From contig JAIDJS010000064.1 in assembly GCA_029052085.1 (NCBI GenBank), forward strand, positions 1-7,095: a stretch of 7,095 nt of DNA, in the 5' to 3' direction. This DNA comes from Eubacterium sp. (GTDB lineage: Bacteria; Bacillota; Clostridia; Oscillospirales; Acutalibacteraceae). Shown here piece after piece: positions 1-5,925 of this stretch. Below the pieces are notes generated by a model that saw only the letters and a program-made list of their open reading frames with translations, did not search any database and was not told the DNA's origin. The position numbers were made by a program, and so were the translations under genes. Numbering within the stretch: the stretch's first letter is position 1; the number at the start of each line of letters is the position of its first letter.

Positions 1-73
1 TCTTTGAAAGTATCAATCTGCATTTTAAAGCCCGTTTTTCTTCGCTTGGCACTTTAATTTTTTTCTTTTTCAT
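1..73 (-). CDS. 5' end of an unidentified lysine-rich protein (runs off the left edge)
   Basis: An ATG at 73-71 opens a frame that stays open for 24 codons to the window edge. The N-terminus is very basic: four lysines follow the Met, then Ile-Lys-Val-Pro-Ser-Glu-Glu-Lys-Arg. An AAAGG Shine-Dalgarno-like sequence lies 8 nt upstream, which is the best support that this start is real. It is separated from the lipoprotein gene by about 125 nt containing a terminator-like hairpin, so it probably begins a separate transcript, although I see no convincing promoter. The visible part is too short to assign a family, and no signal peptide or membrane segment is visible in it. It could be a short spurious frame, but ribosome binding site, strand and spacing all fit a real gene. 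Confidence 0.5.
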   Translation of the reverse strand, partial: MKKKKIKVPSEEKRALKCRLILSK

Positions 74-121
74 AAAATCAACCTTTCTGTAATTAAATTC
101 CAAAAAGGCTTATTTACAAAA

Positions 122-172
122 CCTCAAAACAAAAAGAACAATCAACAAAATCAATTGTCAATTGTTCTTTCT
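122..172 (-). terminator. Terminator-like hairpin downstream of the lipoprotein gene
   Basis: Ten-base perfect inverted-repeat arms lie at 133-142 and 161-170 (AAAGAACAAT / ATTGTTCTTT in the mRNA sense). The 18-nt interior can form a further CAA/TTG pairing. In the minus direction the 3' arm runs into a T-rich tail (TTTTTGTTTTG), as expected for an intrinsic terminator of the lipoprotein gene, whose stop codon is about 30 nt upstream. The stem is AT-rich and therefore weaker than usual. The plus strand also has a T-rich tail, so it could work in both directions. The interior contains the tandem heptamer CAATTGA CAATTGA (164-151). Confidence 0.5.
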
Positions 173-198
173 TTGTTCTATTATTAAGTTATATATCT

Positions 199-888
199 TT
201 ACAGATAAAGAATGTAGAACCAGTCACTGTCATAATAACAGTAAAGATATTCTGCTCCTTCGGCAATTTCACGATCAACACGTTCTTTGCACATTTGTAA
301 TGAACGACCGTTATTTCGCCTTTCCTTAGAATTATCAATTCTTTCACTCCAACCTGAATTATCAGGTGTCATTGAAATACCGATTGATTTAGCGTTAACA
401 GGAATGCCTTTGCTCTTGATATAGGCATTGACCTGATTCTGAACCTCTTTCGGAGTTACATTCTTAACAGTAGTTTTCGGTTTTGTAGTTGTAACCTTTT
501 TGGTTGTGGTTTGCTTCTTAGTAGTAGAAGCTTTCTTTTTTGTTGTGTTTTCAGAAGTGTTTTTCTTAGTAGTCGCAGTTTGCTTTTTTGTAGTTGTAAC
601 CACTTTTTTCTTTGTGGTTGTTTCCTTTACAGTTGTCTTAACTGTGTCCTTCGTATTCTCCTCATCAGTTTCAGCCTTAGTGGTTGACTCTGTTTCCTTT
701 TCCGTAGTAGTTTCAGAAGCGATGTTGGAAGTCTGTCCTTCCGGTACACTCGCATTAACGCTTATTGTGTCGCTTTCCGAAACATTGTCCTTGTTTACTG
801 TTGCTTCATTTGCCTTGCAAGCTGCAAATGAAGCACAAATAATAATCACTGCCATAATAATAGCGATAATAGACTTTGTATTTTTCAT
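199..888 (-). CDS. Small lipoprotein with Thr/Lys-rich linker and aromatic C-terminal domain (function unknown)
   Basis: A 229-residue predicted lipoprotein. The N-terminus has a short basic start, a hydrophobic stretch (residues 7-20) and a lipobox (Phe-Ala-Ala-Cys, Cys24), so signal peptidase II cleavage and lipid anchoring outside the membrane are expected. Residues about 55-142 are low-complexity, made almost only of Thr, Lys, Glu and Val with repeated TTKK-type units; this looks like an extended linker through the cell wall. Residues about 145-229 form a small compositionally normal domain with an SGWSER segment, two cysteines (200, 217) and a strongly aromatic end (YLYCYYDSDWFYILYL). 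I do not recognise the domain. The ATG is preceded by AAGGGG (903-898) at 9-nt spacing, and the gap to the WYL regulator is only 21 nt, so the two are probably cotranscribed. A role at the cell surface is inferred from the architecture and from the neighbouring PBP; no enzymatic motif is visible. Confidence 0.85.
   Translation of the reverse strand: MKNTKSIIAIIMAVIIICASFAACKANEATVNKDNVSESDTISVNASVPEGQTSNIASETTTEKETESTTKAETDEENTKDTVKTTVKETTTKKKVVTTTKKQTATTKKNTSENTTKKKASTTKKQTTTKKVTTTKPKTTVKNVTPKEVQNQVNAYIKSKGIPVNAKSIGISMTPDNSGWSERIDNSKERRNNGRSLQMCKERVDREIAEGAEYLYCYYDSDWFYILYL
481..601 (-). repeat. Degenerate Thr/Lys codon repeats in the lipoprotein linker, with an exact 16-bp direct repeat
   Basis: The section encoding the TTKK linker is internally repetitive. 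An exact 16-bp copy of TTTTGTAGTTGTAACC (plus-strand reading) occurs at 481-496 and 586-601, with many partial copies between and around them. The repeats stay in the reading frame and encode V-T-T-T-K-type units. This kind of tract can change length by slipped replication or recombination between copies. It lies inside the coding sequence and is not a separate element. Confidence 0.7.
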
Positions 889-909
889 ATATCAAATCCC
901 CTTATTAAC

Positions 910-1896
910 TCACTTATACAATTCAGCAATCTTTCCTGCCTTTTCGGAAACCATATCCGCAAGATATTTTGGTTCCAAAACCTTGATATCTTTGCCATAC
1001 TGCATAATCCAGCTAACAAGTCCATCACTTACAGCGGCATTTATGGTTGTTTCAAAATGCTCAATATCGGCAGCCCTTAAAGGAATTTTTGTACCAAACC
1101 GATCCATAATCTCTTCCCGTATTTCAAGACTGCAAAGAAGCGTTACCTCATCCGTCTTTCCGCTGAACATATTAAACATCTTTGATGAATAATCAGCAGG
1201 GTCAAATACATCATATTCACTGACTTCTGATACAGGCCGCTGAGGCTCTTCAAGTATTTCTATTTTCTTCATTCTGTCAAGTCTTAAATTGATGAGATTA
1301 TCATACTTGTTATTATTACAAACAAGATAATAATGATCATCTTTCCAAATTAACGCATATGGGGATACAACAAAGGTTTTCGTAGTATAGGATTTTTTTT
1401 GCTCCTTATCAATATTTCTTCGTTTATAAACAAATTTAACCTGTTTCTTTGTACTGATTGCTTCGTCAAGCCCATTAATTATGTAATAAATCTCTTCATT
1501 ATCGCATTTATTTTCACCACTGCAATAAACCTGAGATTTTAAAGCCTTTGCCTGATTTAGTGATAAAAGACCTTCCAGCTTTTCAACAAGCACTGCCGTT
1601 TTCTTTGGCGTAATAAATCCTGCCGAGGATACTGCATCAATAAGAAGCCTGACCTCAGCAAGATCAAATTTTCTTTCAGCCATTGAAAAACCTGATTTAT
1701 GCGATCTTACAGTAAGAATATTACATCCTATTTCATTAAGCGCTTTTACATCGGCATAAATACTTTTTCTTTCGGCTGAAATCCCTTTTTCCTTAAGCAT
1801 AGCAATAAGTTCAGTTGTTGAAACAGGATTTTCTTCATCGGAAAACTCTTTAAGATATTTATAAATTAATAATGTTTTCAGCTTTGCCGTCTGCAT
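910..1896 (-). CDS. WYL-domain transcriptional regulator with N-terminal HTH (DeoR-like)
   Basis: A 328-residue predicted DNA-binding regulator. Residues about 5-65 form a winged helix-turn-helix of the DeoR/HTH_11 type (STTELIAMLKEKGISAERKSIYADVKAL with the wing NILTVRSHKSGF). Residues about 140-215 form a WYL domain. The namesake motif is a variant, HYYLV at about 188-192, followed by the conserved arginines of LRLDRM (Arg205, Arg208). Residues about 245-328 match the C-terminal WCX-type extension. WYL domains are ligand-sensing modules, some binding nucleic acid ligands; the ligand here is unknown. The ATG at 1896 is preferred over an in-frame GTG at 1905 because GAGGTGG (1908-1902) fits the ATG and overlaps the GTG. 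It follows the PBP gene by 27 nt without a terminator and precedes the lipoprotein by 21 nt, suggesting cotranscription. It may control its own operon, but no operator is evident. Confidence 0.88.
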   Translation of the reverse strand: MQTAKLKTLLIYKYLKEFSDEENPVSTTELIAMLKEKGISAERKSIYADVKALNEIGCNILTVRSHKSGFSMAERKFDLAEVRLLIDAVSSAGFITPKKTAVLVEKLEGLLSLNQAKALKSQVYCSGENKCDNEEIYYIINGLDEAISTKKQVKFVYKRRNIDKEQKKSYTTKTFVVSPYALIWKDDHYYLVCNNNKYDNLINLRLDRMKKIEILEEPQRPVSEVSEYDVFDPADYSSKMFNMFSGKTDEVTLLCSLEIREEIMDRFGTKIPLRAADIEHFETTINAAVSDGLVSWIMQYGKDIKVLEPKYLADMVSEKAGKIAELYK

Positions 1897-1923
1897 AAAT
1901 ACCACCTCAAATACATATTAACA

Positions 1924-3408
1924 CTATTCGTCTATATTTTCAACGATAGTACGAAAAATAGGTCCGCAGTCTGCTGCTCCGCTCGTTCCGTCTTCCGTCA
2001 TAACAACAATAGAATATTTCGGATTGTCAAAGGGATAAAAGCCGGCAAACCAGGTGTAGAGGATTTCCCTTTCTCCTACCATTCTTCCGCTTTGGGCTGT
2101 TGAGGTTTTGCCTGCCGTCTGATTATTATAATCAGCACTTTTTCCCGAACCGTCAACTACAACATAACGCATATACTCCCTCAATACCTTTGCCGTATCT
2201 TCGCTCATCGCTCTATGCGATTCATTATCCTTTATTTCATCAACATTTCCCTCGTCATCAACATTGCCAAAAACGACCTTCGGCATTCTATACATTCCGC
2301 CATTCGCAATGGATGCGATAACAGAAGAAAAATGAAGCGGAGAATCCGTCAGCTTGCCCTGCCCGAAACCGAGAAGAGCAAGCTGTCCTTTTGATTGCAA
2401 ATCATCCGAATCGGGAAAATTCCCGTTAAGCACGCTCCATTCTTCATATAAATGATTTGTTTCTCCGAAGCCCAAGTTCTTTGATAAATCAATTATTTTT
2501 TCAGGACCAAGCTTCAATGCAAGCTCGATAAAATAACAATTGCAGGAATTTGCCAAAGCTTCTTTTATTGTTTGTTTTCCATGCTTTTTGTCCTTTTGAC
2601 AGGTAAACGTTGTATCTCCTACAGCTATCTGCCCCTTGCACTCATAAGTATCATCCATACCGTTTTCAAGAGCGCATGCAGCAACAACCAGCTTATAAAC
2701 TGAGCCGACACAATAAGAAGAAAATGCCCGATTCAAATAATCATTCGGCGTACTGTAGGAAGCGAGTACTTCGCCTGTATCTGTATCAAGCACAACTATA
2801 GCCCCGCTTTTCATATCTGAACCTGCATCTTCGGTAATTTTCTGAATACGATTATCAAGCGTTAAAGAAATTCCTTTTTTTGTGTTGTAATTTTCATCAA
2901 TTATCATTCCCTCATCGCCGTCCAACAACCTGCCTATAGCGTCAACAGAAAAATTAATTGCTCTGCTTCCGACTGCATCGGGCTTTATATTTTCACAGGC
3001 AGCTACAAGATTCTTTGCCAACATATCATCGGAATGCCGATTGGTCGTTTCCAATATTTTTATATATTTGCAGCTTATATAATGATCTATTTCTCTTACA
3101 ACCGGATAGCCCTGTTTAAGCTCCTCCATAATTTCCTCACGTTCTTTGTAAGTAAACAGCTTATTCATTTCGGTTAAGCATTTTTCTGTAGGGCGTATTA
3201 CAGCAACAAGATTTTCCGTCTTATTTGAAATTCTGTTGAGATTTCTGTCATAAACGGTTTCATATATTTTATCTATATCAACCGTGTAGCTGTTATGAGC
3301 AGAAGAAACCTCATAATTACCGCTGAAAACTACATATCCGATTCTTTGTGCAACAACAGAAAACAAAAATATCATAGCGGCAGAAAAAATAATCATTCTT
3401 TTCTTCAT
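1924..3408 (-). CDS. Class B penicillin-binding protein (D,D-transpeptidase, FtsI/PbpA type)
   Basis: A 494-residue predicted peptidoglycan transpeptidase that cross-links stem peptides outside the membrane. One N-terminal membrane anchor (about residues 4-28) is followed by a short non-catalytic region and the transpeptidase domain from about 180 (LTLDNRIQ, then GAIVVLDTDTGEVLASYSTP). The active-site motifs are visible: SxxK as S236-V-Y-K239 (usually PGSxxK, here VGSVYK), SxN as S288-C-N290, and the third box as K434-T-S436 in AGKTSTAQ, where KTG is usual. Late conserved elements (GFGQGKLTDSPLHFSSVIASIANGG; WFAGFYP) are present. Ten cysteines lie outside the anchor; C257 and C270 could form a disulfide. 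The ATG at 3408 is chosen for AGGGGTG at 9-nt spacing; an in-frame GTG at 3435 lacks a ribosome binding site. There is no glycosyltransferase domain and no RodA/FtsW partner in the window. The division, elongation or sporulation role cannot be decided. Confidence 0.92.
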   Translation of the reverse strand: MKKRMIIFSAAMIFLFSVVAQRIGYVVFSGNYEVSSAHNSYTVDIDKIYETVYDRNLNRISNKTENLVAVIRPTEKCLTEMNKLFTYKEREEIMEELKQGYPVVREIDHYISCKYIKILETTNRHSDDMLAKNLVAACENIKPDAVGSRAINFSVDAIGRLLDGDEGMIIDENYNTKKGISLTLDNRIQKITEDAGSDMKSGAIVVLDTDTGEVLASYSTPNDYLNRAFSSYCVGSVYKLVVAACALENGMDDTYECKGQIAVGDTTFTCQKDKKHGKQTIKEALANSCNCYFIELALKLGPEKIIDLSKNLGFGETNHLYEEWSVLNGNFPDSDDLQSKGQLALLGFGQGKLTDSPLHFSSVIASIANGGMYRMPKVVFGNVDDEGNVDEIKDNESHRAMSEDTAKVLREYMRYVVVDGSGKSADYNNQTAGKTSTAQSGRMVGEREILYTWFAGFYPFDNPKYSIVVMTEDGTSGAADCGPIFRTIVENIDE

Positions 3409-3450
3409 AAAAATACACCCCTGTGTATTATTCACAGAGGTGTCATTTTT
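3409..3450 (-). terminator. Strong intrinsic-terminator hairpin filling the trhP-PBP gap
   Basis: In the mRNA sense (minus strand), AAAAAT (3450-3445), a bulged G (3444) and ACACCTCTGTG (3443-3433) pair across the 7-nt loop AATAATA (3432-3426) with CACAGGGGTGT (3425-3415) and ATTTTT (3414-3409). The 11-bp core has ten Watson-Crick pairs and one G-U pair, and the A and U tracts add six more A-U pairs. This is the usual form of a Rho-independent terminator, and the plus-strand reading is also terminator-like. It begins at the trhP stop codon (3451-3449) and ends directly against the PBP ATG (3408-3406). Terminator function is inferred from structure. Confidence 0.75.
3416..3422 (-). promoter_or_regulatory. 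PBP ribosome binding site inside the terminator's 3' arm
   Basis: AGGGGTG reads 9 nt upstream of the PBP ATG and is the only good Shine-Dalgarno sequence near it. All seven bases are paired in the hairpin at 3409-3450, so in the folded RNA the ribosome binding site would be hidden. This decides the PBP start (ATG 3408 over GTG 3435) and suggests the hairpin may also affect PBP translation. Confidence 0.65.
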
Positions 3451-4672
3451 AATCTCTTTTTCTTCTTAATATTGCATCAGCTGAAATGATTTTATTACAT
3501 TTAAATGAATAAACATCCGTTGCCTTATTTGCAACATCTGTTTTTTCCTTGTCATTTTCATTATAAAGATCTTCAACAGTAATACTATAAGGCAGTTTGA
3601 AAGGCTCAACAACCTCAAGCTCATCGCCTTCATAAAATCTGTTTCTCTGATCCACAATCAATCTTCCGTCTTTAAAATCCTTATATAAAGCACACACATC
3701 CCAGTTTCTGATATAACCGCCTGTATTCAGAACCTGTCCGTTTTCCATTCTTCCGAAATTAAAACCGGTGGTATACTCTCTATGGCTCATTTTTTCCATT
3801 TCATCAAGTATCCATTGAGGAACTTTAAAATCATCGGAAGGATTTTTCAGATACGCATCAATTGCAGCACGATAAGCATAGGTTACGATAGCCGTATAAT
3901 ACTCACTCTTTGCTCTGCCCTCAATTTTAAAGGAATCAACACCGGCGTTAACCAGCTCGGGAATATGCTCAATCATACACAAATCACGTGAATTGAAAAT
4001 ATAGGTTCCGTCCTTTTCCTCATTAATCGGAAAATATTGACCCGGTCTTGTTTCTTCAACAAGATGATACTTCCATCTGCAGGGCTGGGCACAATCGCCC
4101 CGGTTTGCATCTCTTCCAACCATATAATCCGAAAGTATGCAGCGGCCGCTGAAGCTCATACACATTGCACCATGAACAAAAACCTCTATATCCAAATCCG
4201 GATTGGTCTTATCCCTGATCGTTTTAATTTCATCAAGTGAAAGCTCACGGGCTGTAACAATACGCTTTGCACCCATTTCATAAAAAGCATTTGCAGACTG
4301 ATAATTTACAATTCCTGCCTGTGTTGAAATATGAATTTCAGTATCGGGAGCATATTTTTTTGCAAGCGACAGCACACCCATATCTGCAATAATAAGTGCA
4401 TCAACCCCGATTTCCGACACATATTTCAGATAATCCGGCAATACATCCATCTCATTATTGCGTGGCAGGGTATTGCAGGTTAAATATAATTTTTTATTAT
4501 TTTTGTGAACAAGCTCAACTGCTTCTTTAAGCTGATCAGCATTAAAATTTGATGGATTGGTTCTCATTCCGAACATTGTTCCGCCAACATAAACTGCATC
4601 AGCGCCGAATTTTACAGCAAGCTTTAATCTTTCCATATCGCCGGACGGCGACAAAAGCTCTATATTTCTCAT
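3449..4672 (-). CDS. trhP: U32-family protein, probable tRNA U34 hydroxylation protein TrhP
   Basis: A 407-residue member of the peptidase U32 family. The N-terminal part looks like a TIM barrel (IELLSPSGDMERLKLAVKFGADAVYVGG). The U32 signature is clear at about 163-185 (EVFVHGAMCMSFSGRCILSD). Cysteines C171, C178, C194 and C198 (in DCAQPC) are placed as in the family's probable Fe-S ligands. FKIEGRAKSEYY follows at about 248-259, and residues about 315-400 resemble the small C-terminal U32 domain. Characterised relatives of this length (E. coli YegQ, B. subtilis YrrN/YrrO) make 5-hydroxyuridine at tRNA wobble position 34 using prephenate; other U32 proteins include RlhA and UbiU/UbiV. The older label protease is probably wrong here. 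The start at 4672 is chosen because the family N-terminus begins there, one nucleotide after the mltG stop (TAATATG), with a weak GGA upstream; an open frame extends up to 4819 but lies inside mltG. B. subtilis needs two paralogues; only one is seen here. Confidence 0.85.
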   Translation of the reverse strand: MRNIELLSPSGDMERLKLAVKFGADAVYVGGTMFGMRTNPSNFNADQLKEAVELVHKNNKKLYLTCNTLPRNNEMDVLPDYLKYVSEIGVDALIIADMGVLSLAKKYAPDTEIHISTQAGIVNYQSANAFYEMGAKRIVTARELSLDEIKTIRDKTNPDLDIEVFVHGAMCMSFSGRCILSDYMVGRDANRGDCAQPCRWKYHLVEETRPGQYFPINEEKDGTYIFNSRDLCMIEHIPELVNAGVDSFKIEGRAKSEYYTAIVTYAYRAAIDAYLKNPSDDFKVPQWILDEMEKMSHREYTTGFNFGRMENGQVLNTGGYIRNWDVCALYKDFKDGRLIVDQRNRFYEGDELEVVEPFKLPYSITVEDLYNENDKEKTDVANKATDVYSFKCNKIISADAILRRKRD

Positions 4673-4673
4673 A

Positions 4674-5924
4674 TTAATAATCCAAATAAGGTGCGTATTT
4701 CTGAATCTTTGATCTAAATTCATACTGGTCCTTGGCAGTATACAGATTACGATTCGTATCATGGAAGAAATAGTAATCATTTGAATCTGCAGGATAAAGT
4801 GCTGCTTCAATTGCATCAATGCCCGGATTACAGATAGGACCTTCAGGTAGGCCTACAACACCTGAATCAGCATTGGTGCTGTAATACTTCAAATAATAAT
4901 CAGCTGTATGAGCAGAGGTCGCGGACAAAGAAGGAGCAACCTTATTTTTAATATAATCATAGGTTGACTGGCAGCCTAAGGACGGATGATTCGTTTTATC
5001 CTTAAGTCTGTTTTCGATAATTGCCGCAATTTCACTCATTTGTTCAGAGTTGGCAGCCTCTGCCTGAACAATGGAAGCGATAATGATTATTTCATCCATT
5101 GTAAAACCAAGCTCTTTTGCTCTTTCTCTGTGCTTAGAGGTTACTCTGTCTTCCATCGTTTTAATTAAGGTTTCAATTGCACTTGATGCACTTTGACCAA
5201 TATAGAAATAATAGGTTTCCGGGAAAAGATAACCCTCTAATCTATAAGGAACACTTTCCTTTGATTTCAAATCTGAAACAAGCGAATAGGAAAACTCCGT
5301 AGACTCAATTACAGATAAAAGCGCAGCCTTATCACAAACCTCATTATCAACAAGCTTATTTATAACATCAGCTGTTGTAATACCCTCAGGAAATGTGATT
5401 TTAACCGTTTCAGAGGTATCTGCCGTGCCTTTCATAGCAACAAGCATATTTTCAAGCCCCATTTTTCCATTAAGGTAATAAACACCCGCTTCATACGGAG
5501 CCTTAACACCTGAATCTCTTATAAATTTTGTTTCCAGCTTAATGAAAAGCTTGCAGAAATTTTTGCACTTAATAAGTCCGTTATCAGCAAGAAGATCAAC
5601 AGCCTCCGAAGGCTCTTCAATCTGCTTGCTGTAGCTTACGGTTACTGTAGCTTTTGTTTTTGTTATTCCGAATAAATCATTAAGGCAGAAAATTGCATAA
5701 ACGGAAATGCACATAGAAACTGCAATAACAATGATAAAAAACAAATAGGTAGAAACTACAGGATTACCTTTTTTATTCTTTTTGCTTTTGGCAGACGAAG
5801 AAGGATTGGCTTCCTTTTTGCCGTCTCTTATTTTCTTTGCAAAATCTTCATTGGAAAAATATATATCCTTACTGCCTGTATCAGCATCAACAGGGTTCAA
5901 ACCGGATTCATATAAATCAGACAT
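4674..5924 (-). CDS. mltG: Endolytic murein transglycosylase MltG (YceG-like)
   Basis: A 416-residue bitopic membrane enzyme that cuts nascent glycan strands internally and so helps set their length. Residues 1-55 are a basic, polar cytoplasmic tail ending in a Lys-rich patch. One membrane helix spans about 56-81, then comes a LysM-like region and the YceG catalytic domain. Visible family motifs are GYLFPETYYF (231-240), IIASIVQAEA (281-290) with Glu289 aligning with catalytic Glu218 of E. coli MltG, IIENRL (302-307), and GLPEGPICNPG (358-368). The family's common first Glu of the EKE triplet is Gln287 here. AAGGAGG (5940-5934) lies 9 nt upstream of the ATG, formed by the last codons of the cyclo-ligase gene. 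The two genes are one nucleotide apart, as are mltG and trhP, so tight translational coupling is likely. In B. subtilis the orthologue yrrL also precedes trhP genes. Confidence 0.93.
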   Translation of the reverse strand: MSDLYESGLNPVDADTGSKDIYFSNEDFAKKIRDGKKEANPSSSAKSKKNKKGNPVVSTYLFFIIVIAVSMCISVYAIFCLNDLFGITKTKATVTVSYSKQIEEPSEAVDLLADNGLIKCKNFCKLFIKLETKFIRDSGVKAPYEAGVYYLNGKMGLENMLVAMKGTADTSETVKITFPEGITTADVINKLVDNEVCDKAALLSVIESTEFSYSLVSDLKSKESVPYRLEGYLFPETYYFYIGQSASSAIETLIKTMEDRVTSKHRERAKELGFTMDEIIIIASIVQAEAANSEQMSEIAAIIENRLKDKTNHPSLGCQSTYDYIKNKVAPSLSATSAHTADYYLKYYSTNADSGVVGLPEGPICNPGIDAIEAALYPADSNDYYFFHDTNRNLYTAKDQYEFRSKIQKYAPYLDY

Positions 5925-5925
5925 A

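Noticed and set aside
99..146. Possible promoter on the minus strand for the left-edge partial gene (TTGTTC, 17 nt, TGTAAA)
   Set aside because: It matches only three of six and four of six consensus bases in a T-rich stretch overlapping the terminator-like hairpin, which is not enough to call.
481..700. Repeat tract considered as a CRISPR array
   Set aside because: The repeats are irregular, in frame and encode Thr/Lys units; there are no regularly spaced unique spacers.
500..1192. Long plus-strand open frame rich in Val, Phe and Ser
   Set aside because: It is the antisense shadow of the Thr/Lys repeat of the lipoprotein and of the WYL gene's end. It has no ribosome binding site of note, and its composition is explained by the complement of ACA/AAA codons.
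1897..1905. GTG start at 1905 for the WYL regulator
   Set aside because: The GTG lies inside the GAGGTGG that serves as the ribosome binding site for the ATG at 1896.
3409..3435. GTG start at 3435 for the PBP, adding nine residues
   Set aside because: No Shine-Dalgarno sequence precedes it and it lies in the 5' arm of the hairpin. The ATG at 3408 has AGGGGTG at good spacing and begins a normal basic plus hydrophobic anchor.
3461..3540. Search for a separate PBP promoter inside the end of trhP
   Set aside because: Several AT-rich -10-like strings occur but none has a matching -35 at 16-18 nt, so no promoter could be supported.
4673..4819. 49-residue N-terminal extension of the U32 protein
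   Set aside because: It overlaps the conserved C-terminal part of mltG in another frame, and the U32 family N-terminus starts at the ATG at 4672.
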